Source: Branchipolynoe longqiensis (Eukaryota > Annelida > Polychaeta > Phyllodocida > Polynoidae). Taken from it: a DNA stretch of 64,000 nucleotides. The stretch's first letter is position 1, and each line of letters begins with the position of its first letter. The DNA lies in NCBI GenBank assembly GCA_030323885.1, contig CM059193.1, forward strand, positions 96,983,937 to 97,047,936, written 5' to 3'. Positions 43,702-53,942 of the stretch are shown here, one piece after another. The notes beneath the pieces are model-generated. The model was not told the DNA's origin, searched no databases, and saw only the letters and a list, made by a program, of their open reading frames with translations. The translations under genes and the position numbers were made by a program.

Positions 43702-44439
43702 TTACCTAGATGACTTCTGCGTGGTGTCACGAACAGAACGAGAGTGTAAGGACGCCCAATGGGCACTGGTAAAAATAATACGTACCCGCCCCCATAACAC
43801 ATATTCCCAATCGGGATCGACATCCCCCCTACAAAAGCATTCTGAAAATACACGGCAAGGTTTTATTTGGGCAGGCGCCCCATCAATCAGGTAAACACAG
43901 TCACATAAACCAATAGTGCAGGCGTTAAAAATGTTAATGTAACGTTGAGTACAACTGTTTTTACTCTCCATGTCCACTACCCACAGTATGCAAAATAATT
44001 GTTCATTTTTTATACGGTCTGCCTCCGGGCCGACTACCCTGAGCCAGTCCTCATTGCGGTTAGTCAGATCTTGGTGTGAGACGCCAAAGCTCCCCGAGGT
44101 ACGCCCGCCCCCTCCATCCCTTTTGTTGTTGGCGGTATCTCGACTGTATTCACAACAACCTGCGGTCTCAGACACGAGATCCTCGACCGGCTGTGTTTGC
44201 ATAGTACAGCTTTCATCCCGCGAGCCTCCGCGTCCCCCTTCATCACTTCTTCCCGGTCTTGCGCTAATCCCCCTGTTGGGCTTAGCCGTCCCCTCGGTCC
44301 CTTCATCTGTGTGTGTACAGTGCTTAACTTGCCCGACGGCGGTTAGTTCAGACAGATTACCGACGTAATCCCCCTCGGCCGGCGCCGACTCACTGCAACG
44401 GTTTGCATCCCCGCCTTCCACACACACGCTCCCCGCCAC
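43702..44439 (-). pseudogene. ORF2 N-terminal fragment of a YR retroelement
   Basis: 245 codons. The first half is low-complexity and acidic/basic. The second half has NEDWLRVVGPEADR, DGAPAQIKPCRVFSECFCRG and DVDPDWEYVLWGRVRII, which align with the 28.3-27.7 kb ORF2 fragment. It starts 18 bases after the ORF1 stop at 44458, so ORF1 and ORF2 are nearly contiguous. It is truncated before any RT motif; the last ~20 codons run into unrelated sequence. Confidence 0.55.
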
Positions 44440-44457
44440 GCGACCATTTTTTGAAAG

Positions 44458-45621
44458 TCAATATTTTTTCTGCGGGCAAGCCTCCGCAACATGGCTCTTA
44501 CTGCGGCAAGTCAGGCAATGATGATCCCATGAACATTTGTCCCGTGTACAGCCTTCTTTATTGTAGTTATGAGCGAAACATGACCCTTTCACCTTCTGCG
44601 GCCCACTCACCCTAGCCTCGCTCTCGCCCTTACTGTACACTGCTCTCGGCCTTTTCACATCCTTGTATGAGCGAGAATTGTCCATGTTGAAATATAATAA
44701 TGAGAGGCCATTGTCGCCCATTTTGAACGCCCGGAGCCCCTTCTCCCTGGCTTTCTCTCGAATGGCTCTATCATAACCATGGTAGGCGTCATCTGAATAA
44801 TTGTTCGTTATTGCGTGCTTGCACATGTGCGCCAAGTGGCCCATGTAGCCCATCAATGCCTCTGTATCCATATCAGACTTTATAGCTCGCTTCGAACCCC
44901 ACACACAGGCCGCATACATTAGTTCCTGAAAGTTCAGTTTGTTCACATTCTTCCTCCCCTTCGTATATTTGTCCAGGGCAAACTTACTGCGTTTTTTACG
45001 GCGCCGCTTCCTCCGTTCCCTGCTCCTGTCCCTGCTACTGTCCGTGTCAGATGACTCAGACGACGAACTCGATGACGAGTCACTGCTTGGGCTTGTATCC
45101 GGATCTCTGCCGTCGTCGTCATCTTTGCCACGGGTCTTGTGTCTGTATGTACCTTTCTTCTTTCTCTTTTTTTTCTTTTCATTCTTCTTCCTGCGTGATC
45201 TGGATGACTTCGTAGGCTCACTCTCCTCCTCATCCGTACTTAACGCTCGTTCTAACTCGGCCCGTAGTTTTGCTTTACGCCTCTCCAACACCCTCTGCGC
45301 CAGTCTGCGGCGCAGATCCAGCTCCTCCTCATCCGCTTCCACCTCTACCACACTTACAGCATGCCTCCCCGGGGCGTTCAACTCCTTCACCTCCCCCAAG
45401 CTCATTGCCAGAATCTTATCTGTCGTCTCCTCTACTCCTCCGACCGCACCGAGTACCTCCTCCTCCTCCAGAGGTTCGGTCTTGGCCGTACGTCGTGAAA
45501 GTTTTGCCTTTATCACTTTGCATTTAGATCCTCGTGGCGCCTCGTGTTCATCGCCACAACCCTGGCACACATCGATACCCATCTCCTGGCCGCGCACTGA
45601 CACCGGCACACCACTATACAC
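44458..45621 (-). CDS. Gag-like ORF1 of a YR retroelement (CCCH plus CCHC zinc fingers)
   Basis: 387 residues from the ATG at 45621. Order: a Cys pair motif near the N-terminus (DVCQGCGDEHEAPRG), an acidic coiled-coil-like region (EADEEELDLRRRLAQRVLE), a Lys-rich nuclear-localisation-like run (KKNEKKKKRKKKG), a long Ser/Asp run and Arg-rich block, a conserved central region (LNFQELMYAACVWGSKRAI), and C-terminal CX9CX4CX3H and CX2CX4HX4C (CLTCRSKSHVAEAC) zinc motifs. The same plan as the 298-residue ORF at 29359-28463, but clearly diverged. Probably packages element RNA. The frame is intact. Confidence 0.7.
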   Translation of the reverse strand: MYSGVPVSVRGQEMGIDVCQGCGDEHEAPRGSKCKVIKAKLSRRTAKTEPLEEEEVLGAVGGVEETTDKILAMSLGEVKELNAPGRHAVSVVEVEADEEELDLRRRLAQRVLERRKAKLRAELERALSTDEEESEPTKSSRSRRKKNEKKKKRKKKGTYRHKTRGKDDDDGRDPDTSPSSDSSSSSSSESSDTDSSRDRSRERRKRRRKKRSKFALDKYTKGRKNVNKLNFQELMYAACVWGSKRAIKSDMDTEALMGYMGHLAHMCKHAITNNYSDDAYHGYDRAIREKAREKGLRAFKMGDNGLSLLYFNMDNSRSYKDVKRPRAVYSKGESEARVSGPQKVKGSCFAHNYNKEGCTRDKCSWDHHCLTCRSKSHVAEACPQKKY

Positions 45622-45777
45622 TAGAGTACCCCGGTCCGGGTAGCCTAACCCTTAGCCACGTACAACTGACTGTTGCGCGTGAACTAATCGGACGCTGCAG
45701 ACAGCTCCGACTCGAGCAAATTTCTCTGCCGACTGGAGGCAGATAATGTAGTTAGTTATGTGAGTTTATGAATTGTG

Positions 45778-46250
45778 TCTAATGCTTTAGCATTGCGGAT
45801 AATCAGGATCACGAAGACAGTACAAGGCGTGCCAGTAGCCAGGACGTCTTTGGCGCCGACTAGCAGAATTCGTCAGAACTATGTATTTAACTCAGTCGCC
45901 GACTAGCGGTTTCTTTACTTAGCCTCGCCACCGTGGATCTCAGGTTCTGATGACGTAGCAGGCAGTGTGCTTAAACTGTTGACGCGGTGCTTTGTGGGTA
46001 CAACTTAGCTATATAAGGCGGCGCAGCAGTGGGTTTCTGTCATTACGACCGGAGGAGCCAGGAGACTTTGACCAGACTTAAAAATTGGCCTCCCACCCGC
46101 TCCACGTATGACATTTAGTAGGGCTATAGCATCTCTAGCCTCGTTTATAAGCACTTGTGAGCTGACATTGTGTAACCGGACGTTTCAACCTTACCTTGAT
46201 TAAAGTTACCATAATTATACTTGCTGTCTTCATGTTTTTCCTGATTAGGC
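45778..46250. mobile_element. Insertion of about 470 bp, solo-LTR-like
   Basis: The paralogue at 23,655-23,680 runs straight through, while here 470 bp separate AATTGTGT and GTTGGGGTGG. The insert has GCTATATAAGGCGGC near 46,008 (TATA), GC-rich U3-like sequence and ATTAAAGTTACC near the end. It begins CTAATGCTTTAGCATTG, a small hairpin. A 3-bp TGT duplication is possible. Solo LTR is the best guess. Confidence 0.5.
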
Positions 46251-46420
46251 TGTTGGGGTGGGGTTGTTAATAATACACGGACCAGCTGTGACCAGTGAAG
46301 CAATGGGACCAATCCCAGTGCATTTAGGTCTTAAATTTTACATTTTTACCTGGACTGTCTCTGTCATCGTTTATGGTTGACTGGAGATAACAGAGCAACA
46401 GCAACAAATTAACAAATGTA

Positions 46421-46750
46421 ACCGTTCTATTCCTTTAGTTCAATTAATATAGCTGGTAGATCGTACGGTCGTGGGTTCGAACCATGGTCGAGTTAAACCA
46501 AAGACTTGAAAACTGGTGCTTGTCACTTCCTAGCCAGGCACTCGGCATTATTAGGACAGGGCAAGGACTGTGTGTGCTCAGTGTCAGGATAATGTGACTG
46601 AGTAGGATACCAGGTCATGGTGCCGGCGGCCTGGTTTCCCAGTGAGACAGCACTATAAAGTTGCCATGAGTGCGCACTGTCACAAGTTGGTACCCATCCT
46701 GATATGACCTTAGATGTTGCTAGGACGTAAAACAACAACAAACAAACAAA
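46421..46750 (+). mobile_element. tRNA-derived SINE with conserved central domain
   Basis: The head GCTGGTAGATCGTACGG..CGTGGGTTCGAACC has a strong polymerase III B-box (GGTTCGAACC) and a partial A-box. The central block GGCCTGGTTTCCCAGTGAGA with CAGCACTATAAAG is shared with the copy at 63.0-63.35 kb, and GGTACCCATCCTGATATG with tail AACAACAACAAACAAAC is shared with the tails at 19.0-19.3 kb. The central domain resembles those of conserved-domain SINEs in molluscs. Confidence 0.8.
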
Positions 46751-46795
46751 TATATATATGTATATATATACATATTTACATATATACATATACAT
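46751..46795. repeat. TA-rich microsatellite
   Basis: TATATATGTATATATATACAT at the SINE 3' end. Confidence 0.8.
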
Positions 46796-47704
46796 TACTG
46801 GTCCCCCAAGATGCCACATATTATGTATAGTGTTAGTGCAATATAACTTTAAAATGAACTTGCTGGTGTTCCTGTATTAGGAGATGACTGCATCACGTAT
46901 TGCAAAGGTCACCCATTTGTTAAAAAGAACAACCCACCCAGTACCCCTCTCCCCTCCCCCTACACCCCCACTTAAAGTGGTGTGTATTTTGTCAGCCCTG
47001 CTTGTCAGGGCAGAAGTTAGCTGCAGGAGGAGGGGCATGGAGAAAGGGGTGGGGCAAGGGGATAATCCCCCCCCCCCACCCCCCAAAAAAAAAAAAAAAA
47101 AAAAAAAAAAGAAGAAGAATAAATACCCTGCAACAAACTAGTATGTAACCACTCTTAAATGGTTGAAAATGGCATTTCAAACCATCACAAATTCCTTGGC
47201 GTAATCAATATATGTTTGATAATTTAAATATGTTTATTAGAAACATTTTTGGCAGTAAGTGAATCAGGTTAATGAGCAAGGCAAGCAGTTGCACCACCGT
47301 CGGAGCTGAGGTTGAGTAGGTTGGAGCAATAGATGACTAGCCTGAGGCTCCATCACCCGATTACTGGTGGGTGGGTGTGAGGAGCGAGTATGGAATTCCA
47401 TGTTATTACACTCATATAATTCGCATACAGCTTCATGGTAAATGGGCCCAAAGTGTGACACTAGGGTAAACAATTAATATTGTGTATTTCCCTATTCTTT
47501 TCGCAGAATAACAACTCTTGTTTGTACATATAGTAGTAATCTGAAGGAAAAGATAGATTAGGTTACAATCTTTTCAGAATAATAATAATTAATTGACTAG
47601 CGAGGCTCAAAGGTGAATTCACTACACTCGGACAGAGACAAGGCAATTAAAACATTTAAGGTATATTTATTAAATGAAAATAAGTCAGGACCTATGGAAA
47701 GGCC
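46796..47704. other. Unassigned sequence with poly-C/poly-A tract
   Basis: A C-run then A-run lies at about 47,069-47,110. No coding frame or known repeat otherwise. 47,640-47,700 is AT-rich lead-in to the next repeat. Confidence 0.4.
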
Positions 47705-47811
47705 ATGTAATGAAATCAAGGCAATGTAATGAAATCAATAATAAAGGTAAATAGTAATATAAGCAGTGGATAATTAATAATGTCAAAGACAAGGGGGGGA
47801 GGAGCCACGGT
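47705..47811 (+). repeat. ~110-bp direct repeat, left copy
   Basis: ATGTAATGAAATCAAGGCAA.. to AAGGGGGGGAGGAGCC matches 50181-50304. The right copy is joined to the GC-rich YR element, so the left copy is a piece of that family's end. Confidence 0.8.
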
Positions 47812-49386
47812 AGGACAAAGGTTATCAAAGAAATTCACAAGAATCTGGGAAAACAAGTCAGAAAATATCCAGGATGAAATCCCCACCTGCAAAACTGACC
47901 TAAAAGAACTAACGCAACTAATAAATGACATAGATGAGAACAAACCAAGTGGAATAGATGGAATCCCCACAAAAGTACTGAAAGAGCACTCAAAGCCATT
48001 CCAGATATCATGGTCGACCTGTTCAACATATCATTTGAGCAGGGACACTTCATCACAGCATGGAAGATGGCAACCATCACCCCCATCTACAAAAGTGGTG
48101 ACAAACAAAACATGGGGAACTACAGACCAATATCAATCTTGCAATCACCAGGCAAGCTAACTGAACAAATATTCCACAGGCACATAAATGAGCACCTGGA
48201 AAAAAACAATATACTAAACAAGAGGCAAGGAGGTTTCAGAAAACTACACTACACATCAAAAACAATAGCAAACCTAACAAGTGATGTGCTGGCATCATTG
48301 AACCAAAAGAAATTAGTTGGAGCAGCCTTCACCGACTTCAGCACTGTAGACCACAGCATATTAATAAGAAAATTAAACAACATAGGCATTAAATTCAAAT
48401 CAATAAACTGGATAAAATGCTACCTAAATAACAAGCAGCAACAAACTAAAGTAAATGGTACACTCTCAGACCAACAAACTGTCACCTGTGGTGTACCCCA
48501 AGGATCAGTCCTGGGACCATTACTATTTATACTATACATAAACGACCTAGAAAAATGGCTGGAGACATAATGTCTCCAGCTATATGCGAATGACACTGTT
48601 GTATGTGCAGAAGGAAGCACAGTAGAGGAGGTAGCAACCAAACTGAACAACCTCCTGCTAAAACTGGATGGCTGGTGTGAGTCCAATAAAATAACCATCA
48701 ATGCAAATAAATCTAAAACGGTACTCTTCTGACATACAGCAATCACAGGAAGAAACCTACAATGCACACTAGGAAACCAAACACTGGAAAGTGTAAATCA
48801 CTACAAATACCTAGGCCTAGAACTAGATAGACAGCTAAACTACAATATGTGTGTAACAAAAATCATACAAAAAGTAAATCACAAACTATGGCTACTTGCT
48901 AAACTAAGAAACTATATGACACAAGATATGTCAATACAAATCTTCAAAGGCATGGTACTCCCCTACTTTGACTATGGGGATGTAATCTACATGGGTGCTA
49001 AAAAAGAGATACTTACAAAATTGCAGATACTACAAAATAGGGCCCTGAAAATCTGCCTGAAAGTAGACAAACTACACCCCCCTTATGACCTGCACAAAAG
49101 AACTAAAGTAAAGCTACTAGAAAACAGAAGGATAATCCACCTAAAAACATTAGCATATGGATATAGCCAAGACATTAAGCGTCTAACCCAACCACTAAGG
49201 GACACCAGAGCAAGCAAGGCACCACTACTAAGGCAGACCAGAAGCCAGATCAAAGCCCGTGAAAGGAGCACACTGGAAATGGCCGCCAAGGCATGGAATG
49301 TGCAAACGGTGAAAGAAAGACAAATCCCTGACCTAAAAACGTACACAAAATATTTGTACAAAATAAAAACTGGGAACCCCAACTGA
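47812..49386 (+). pseudogene. LINE copy 2 reverse transcriptase
   Basis: Read across three frames. INDIDENKPSGIDGIPTKVL is in one; then 48010-48570 has MVDLFNISFEQGHFITAWKM, FTDFSTVDHSILIRKL and VTCGVPQGSVLGPLLFILYI. A TAA stop at 48568-48570 sits in the loop of a perfect palindrome. The same frame continues with LYANDTVV, where the catalytic YADD reads YAND. 48847-49386 gives the C-terminal region (KLRNYMTQDMSIQIFKGMVL, LQILQNRALKICL). The stop and the Asp-to-Asn change are shared with copy 1. Non-functional as a polymerase. Confidence 0.88.
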
Positions 49387-49860
49387 ACTGCACCACATGG
49401 GGGCAGGTGATATGTCACGGCCCACCAACTGGACATCCCAGGGCGGGATAACCGGAAATATAAAAGCCAGATAACATATCCAACAACAATATAAATCAAA
49501 TCAAATTCAAACAAACATAACTCAACCACCTATTATGTACAGGCCTGTGGACATGTAAATAAAATAGGCTAGTATAGAATTAAGTAGAAAAAGGCGGAAA
49601 ACTCTTCCCAAGAAAACCCCAAAACACTAACATAGAACCCTAAGAAAACAACTAACATAGTAATAAGAATAGAACAAAAATTCAATGCCAAGAGGGTCCT
49701 AAAAAACAAACATACGCTACTGCTACTGAAATGCAGACAATCAAATAACTTGTCAGCAGCTACTGCTTGGTAAGACAACACCAACACTACAGCTGGCCAG
49801 CATTGAAAACAAGCCTGGTTACCCGGGCTTACATGCTATGGACAGAATAAATACAGCCAC
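47812..49860 (+). mobile_element. LINE copy 2 (CR1/L2/Jockey-like), 5'-truncated
   Basis: Begins TAGGACAAAGGTTATC, colinear with LINE copy 1 reversed. The coding part ends at 49386. An A-rich 3'UTR-like stretch follows to about 49,860 (ends near GACAGAATAAATACAGCC). The 3' boundary is approximate. Confidence 0.75.
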
Positions 49861-50180
49861 AATTTAGAGGGACAGTTAGTTAAGTATGGGTGGATGGGTG
49901 GAGAAAAAAGGAGGTGAGTGCTGCAGGGGCGTGGGGAGGCGAGTGGCTGGGTGCAGCAGGGCGGCCGGGTTATAAGGCCGGGATAGGGGGGGGTGTTATG
50001 TAAGTCAACGGTCGTTGGTGAGCGTGAGGAGACAGGGGGTGGGGGGGTACTCCTCCACCGCCGTGAATCATGCGCAATGCAAACATTACAACTGATATGT
50101 GTCGAAGGAGGAAGATAAGGCAGGAGTGGAAATAAAGCACTTTATTCAATTGAGGAAGATCAGTGCAATAATCAAGGCAA
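49861..50180. other. G-rich unassigned sequence
   Basis: GGGTGGATGGGTGGAG and GACAGGGGGTGGGGGGG stretches, then AT-rich lead into the repeat at 50,181. Possibly the 3' region of the GC-rich YR element. No coding frame. Confidence 0.4.
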
Positions 50181-50304
50181 TATAATGAAATCAAGGCAAT
50201 GTAATGAAATCAATAATAAAGGTAAATAGTAATATAAGCAGGAGATAATTAATAAAGTTCATCTGGGAAATAATGTCAGAGTCAAGGGGGGGGGAGGAGC
50301 CCCG
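50181..50304 (-). repeat. ~120-bp direct repeat, right copy (YR element end)
   Basis: Matches 47705-47811 with a short extra block (TTCATCTGGGAAATAATG). It overlaps the last codons of the recombinase on the minus strand. Confidence 0.75.
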
Positions 50305-50448
50305 AAGAGCGCTCCACCAAAACAGAGGAGAGGGCTCGACGGTCGCCTGAGTAGGCAAGGCGCGGGACGTAGGCATGGACCGCGCCCGAGGTCCACGTGT
50401 CCTGGGCCATGATGTCCTCAAGGGGGACCCCAGCTTGCTGGCAGGCCT

Positions 50449-50490
<42 letters not shown>

Positions 50491-51152
50491 ACGCAAGGGC
50501 GCCTCGCAGGATGGCTGTTAGTGTCCGAGGATCGAGGGGGCGGCCCAAGGGGATAATGAAGGCGGGGTCGGCGGGGCCAGCGGGGACCAATGCCACGAAG
50601 CCGGCCCAAGCGGCGACAGGGCAGAGGGGGGCGCACCGGCGACGCGGGGATGAAGAGGGTGACCTCCCCCGAGGGCAGGGCGATGGTCTTCGAGCTCCGG
50701 TGGCGACATCAGCGCGGGTGATCTTGTGGGGGCCGCCCCAACCCTCGGGACTGGGGGAGAGGAGGCTGGACTGCCAAAGCATCCCATAGTATGCGAGGAG
50801 GAGGGCGGCCCTAGGGACGATACCCGAGGGGCTGGCGGCATCCAGGTGGGCGGTTACGGCCGCGAGGTGGCTGGGCGTCAGCGGCGGGGTGGGGCGGGCG
50901 ACATGCCCGGTGGCCCGCTCCCCTCCTCGACAGACTTCTCGCGTGAGGTGGGGGCCGAAAGCGACAGGGTCGCCCCCAGCCGCCTCGACCCAGGACCATG
51001 CCCCGGACAGGGCGTACCGGCCAGACGCCGGAGCGATGGAGCGGGCATAGAGGGTTGCGGTGTAGGCGGCGATGTCGAAGGTGGAAGGGGCCAGAGGGTC
51101 GCGGCCATGGCCCAAGGCGAAGGCGATGTAGCCTTTAGCCTGCCGTCGGCGG
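50282..51152 (-). pseudogene. Tyrosine recombinase of the GC-rich YR element
   Basis: The frame reads GYIAFALGHGRDPLAPSTFD, YTATLYARSIAP (N-terminal domain), LLLAYYGMLWQSSLL, DPAFIIPLGRPLD, GVPLEDIMAQDTWTS, VHAYVPRLAY. In relatives box I is L(R)QSNLL; here the Arg position is Trp. The segment that should hold HSLRRG is replaced by a Gly run encoded by 38 consecutive C/G bases (50452-50489). W and the putative tyrosine remain. The gene's 5' part is cut by the LTR element at 51,153. Two catalytic arginines are gone, so it is inactive. Confidence 0.75.
50452..50489. repeat. 38-bp homopolymer C tract
   Basis: Uninterrupted C on the plus strand inside the recombinase gene, encoding poly-Gly. Length may be unreliable in an assembly. 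Confidence 0.9.
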
Positions 51153-51286
51153 TGTAAAGAACGTCTTCACACCATGAGTACTGTAATGTAACTGTCTTTA
51201 TTTAGAACGTTCTGTAGTGACATCACTCTGTGCCACACTGGGAGTGTTCGGATAAAAACACAACTAGAAGACACATACATTACATC
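51153..51286 (-). repeat. LTR, left copy (3' LTR on the minus strand)
   Basis: Matches 53943-54075 with a few differences (GGGAGTG/GGGGGTG, AAAAAC/AACAAC). Confidence 0.9.
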
Positions 51287-51589
51287 TCCCTTTCAATGGA
51301 ATAGAGGAACAAAATTCAATGGTAACATTTTGTATATATAAACTACCATCGATAGCAACAGGTCCTTCTCATGTTATTATAACTAATGTCATAACGCCAT
51401 CCCCCCCTCCTTAAAATAATCCCTATCGATAACAGAATGGTACCAGGTATTGCGAGGATAAAATGCCATGCTCAAATTAACTAACATTCCAGAACAATGT
51501 AAATGGCATTGTACATGAAGACCTAATACATATAGAGAATTAAAACTCATGTTTAAAATTAAACTCATGCTTCATATAACAATTTCATC

Positions 51590-52330
51590 CATGAACATTT
51601 CGTCATATATTTTTGTTTTGTTTGTTTATAAAAGCATTGAGTCAAAATTCATTTGATAACATCTTTGACATGCAAGACAACTTAAAAGCATGTATAAACA
51701 TAAACATACAACATGCATACACAGCTGGCTGCATGTGTCGTTTCTTATGTTATCATGCGTGGTGTCCATTCTTTGTTTGACCTTAACTATGTGTCGTTAT
51801 TAATCATTGTACTGCTTTTCTGGCATGTCAGTTATTTAATTATAACAATTGCATCAGTGAACATTTTTGTTTGTTTGTTTAATAAGTATTGAGTGAATAT
51901 TTATTGGATAACATCTATGACATGTAAGACAATTTAAAGCATTTATACCAACACACAAAATGTATACTTAGTTAGCTTCATGTGTCTTTTCTTATCCTTG
52001 CATGTGTTGTGTCCATTCTTTATTTGACCTTAATCATGTGTCATTCTTACTGTACTGCTTTTCTAGCATGTCACTTGCTTAATTATTACAATTGCATCAG
52101 TGAATATTACCTACAATAACAGTAATGAGTCAACAGCTATTTGACAAGATCTATGACAAGTACGACAACTTACAGCATTTACAAAACATCACCAAAAAGC
52201 ATACTCAGTTACCTTCATGTGCCATTTCCTATGTGTGAATGTGTTCTGTAAAGTCTTTGTTTGACCTAAAATGTGTGAGGTTCTTCATGTATTGTCATGG
52301 TAACATACTGTAACAATTTAAAGTTGCACA
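51590..52330 (-). repeat. Three imperfect ~240-bp tandem repeats in the LTR element
   Basis: Units start with GAGTCAAAATTCATTTGATA (51636), GAGTGAATATTTATTGGATA (51888) and GAGTCAACAGCTATTTGACA (52127). They share CATGTGTC.TTTCTTAT, GTCCATTCTTTGTTTGACC and ATTGCATCAGTGAA. No coding frame. Confidence 0.8.
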
Positions 52331-53229
52331 GTCTAACCAAACCATTCCTAATTCAAAACGTCACAATCAACATACTATGTCTTTGTTTGCATTCTTTGAC
52401 CTTTTCCACATATATATATTTATATAACATATATATATATTTATTATAACATATAGATATATTTATTAAATATATTCATATAAATTATTTTATTTTAATG
52501 CATATGACATTAAATTCAACGTTACAAATATCAGTATATCCGGTAGATTCTGCATATTCGGCTTACTCTGGTTTCTATATAACCAATATTTTACACAAAT
52601 GTATATTTTACACAATTATTTCGTCATCCACAGGCCTTGTCATTGTGAAATTGTTGTGACACACTTCATTCCATTCTGACATCCGACAATATAGTGGTCA
52701 TGATATCCACTTTAACATTTTTAAATATATACTTAGTTGGTTAATATATATATTGCTATTCGTTCGTCATGGGAACGGTGTGCACCAATAGGAGTTCCAC
52801 CTGCATACAACACATATAACACATATATGCATGTAGGCACTACGCTTCATACGATACAACATTTTAGTTTTATATTTCCATCATTAATAACAAGCCCATA
52901 GCATAGCAATATTATGATGGGACAAAATACCAATATTATGGTGACACACTCAAATTATTACAGCCTGCATGAAATAATTTATATCGATATAGATACTCTA
53001 GCAGTACATCATATCGTATAGTGTGTTACAAATAAGGTCTACACCTGAGTATGCAGCTTTAACCAAGCAGACAGCCAACCGCTACTTTGTCGCATACACA
53101 TACTTGAACCACATTCTTTCATGAGGTGGCCCCGCGCTGCTTGGGGGCGTTCGGATATCAGCATACCTATATTTTCATGTCGATGTTAAAGATTTAATTA
53201 TGCAGAAATAGAAGTTCCTTTACCTTGAA
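52331..53229. other. AT-rich interior of the LTR element
   Basis: (TATA) runs near 52,410-52,500. No coding sequence. Confidence 0.5.
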
Positions 53230-53384
53230 TTGTCTCATGTTTCATCTTATGTCAATTCATATATGATATTAAGTCACACTTCATGTCTATCACATGCCTC
53301 CATTGGCATAGCGTTTGGTGCTTGCTTCCTGGCGCTCCGACTCACTTCTCGAGGAATCTCGGTACCTTGCCTGTTGCTTAGCTT

Positions 53385-53720
53385 GCCTGATGTCCTGCAC
53401 GTCTTTATTCTGGTCATCTTCATTATAGCCGACTGTCCCTGTCGACATCCTGCGCATCTGTGCTTCGTAGCATCCGTGCATCTGTGTGCCATCTTCTCAG
53501 GCATCTGTGCATCGTATTGTCATTTATTCATTCCAAGCAATGTTGTGACGTCCTGCGCGTCCTCATTCCGGCTGTTTTCATTAGAGCCGTTCGTTTCCAC
53601 CGACGATCCGTATATCCGTGCTTCTTGGCACCTGTGTAGTCGTGTATGTGCCTCTAGGCATTCGTGCATCCTTGTGCCATCTTTCCAGGCATCTGTGCAA
53701 CGTCTTGTCACTCGTTACAA
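53385..53720 (-). repeat. ~180-bp imperfect tandem repeat in the LTR element
   Basis: CATCCGTGCATCTGTGTGCC..TCAGGCATCTGTGCATCGT and CATTCGTGCATCCTTGTGCC..CAGGCATCTGTGCAACGT mark the two units. Their C/T-rich text makes an open frame of 164 codons on the plus strand, and short frames on the minus strand, without any domain. Not called as genes. Confidence 0.65.
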
Positions 53721-53942
53721 TTAAGTCTGTGCAGGTTTTGTTGGCGCCAGGGGAGTGGCTGCCCGGCGCGCTGCCGCTACGTCAACATGACGTTCAAACA
53801 AGTGGTACCTTCTCTATGACCAGGGTGTCGATCCTGGTAAAATGAACTTGTATTATATGTTTGTTGGTGCCCGGGGTGTCGTGGCCCGGTATCCACCGGA
53901 AGCAAGGGCCTGAAAGCACCATTGCCTCCACATCTGACACCA

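Larger units (their letters stand above)
43478..46412 (-). mobile_element. YR retroelement fragment with intact gag-like ORF1
   Basis: The limits are set by the shared ends with 23165-23830 (GGTTATTTACAC... and ...CAGCAACAAATTAA). On the minus strand it has a leader with a later ~470-bp insertion, then gag-like ORF1 (45621-44458) and the ORF2 N-terminus (44439-43702). RT and recombinase are missing. The middle is far longer than in the 23-kb derivative. Confidence 0.65.

Noticed and set aside
44939..45643. 234-codon plus-strand frame, Ser/Leu-rich
   Set aside because: Complement of the Arg/Ser/Asp-rich gag-like ORF1, without its own motifs.
43391..46452. 32-bp identical repeats as target duplication of the YR element
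   Set aside because: The left copy lies 56 bp outside the border defined by the 23-kb paralogue. The right copy belongs to the SINE head.
47705..50304. The ~110-bp repeats flanking LINE copy 2 as its target duplication
   Set aside because: The LINE 3' end lies about 320 bp before the right repeat, and the right copy is part of the GC-rich YR element. Two pieces of that family's end explain it better.
50397..51157. Long plus-strand frames through the GC-rich region
   Set aside because: High GC removes stop codons in every frame. The minus strand has recombinase motifs, so the plus frames are shadows.
53230..53724. 164-codon plus-strand frame with hydrophobic stretches
   Set aside because: It lies in C/T-rich tandem repeats of the non-autonomous LTR element, which is transcribed from the other strand. 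No domain.
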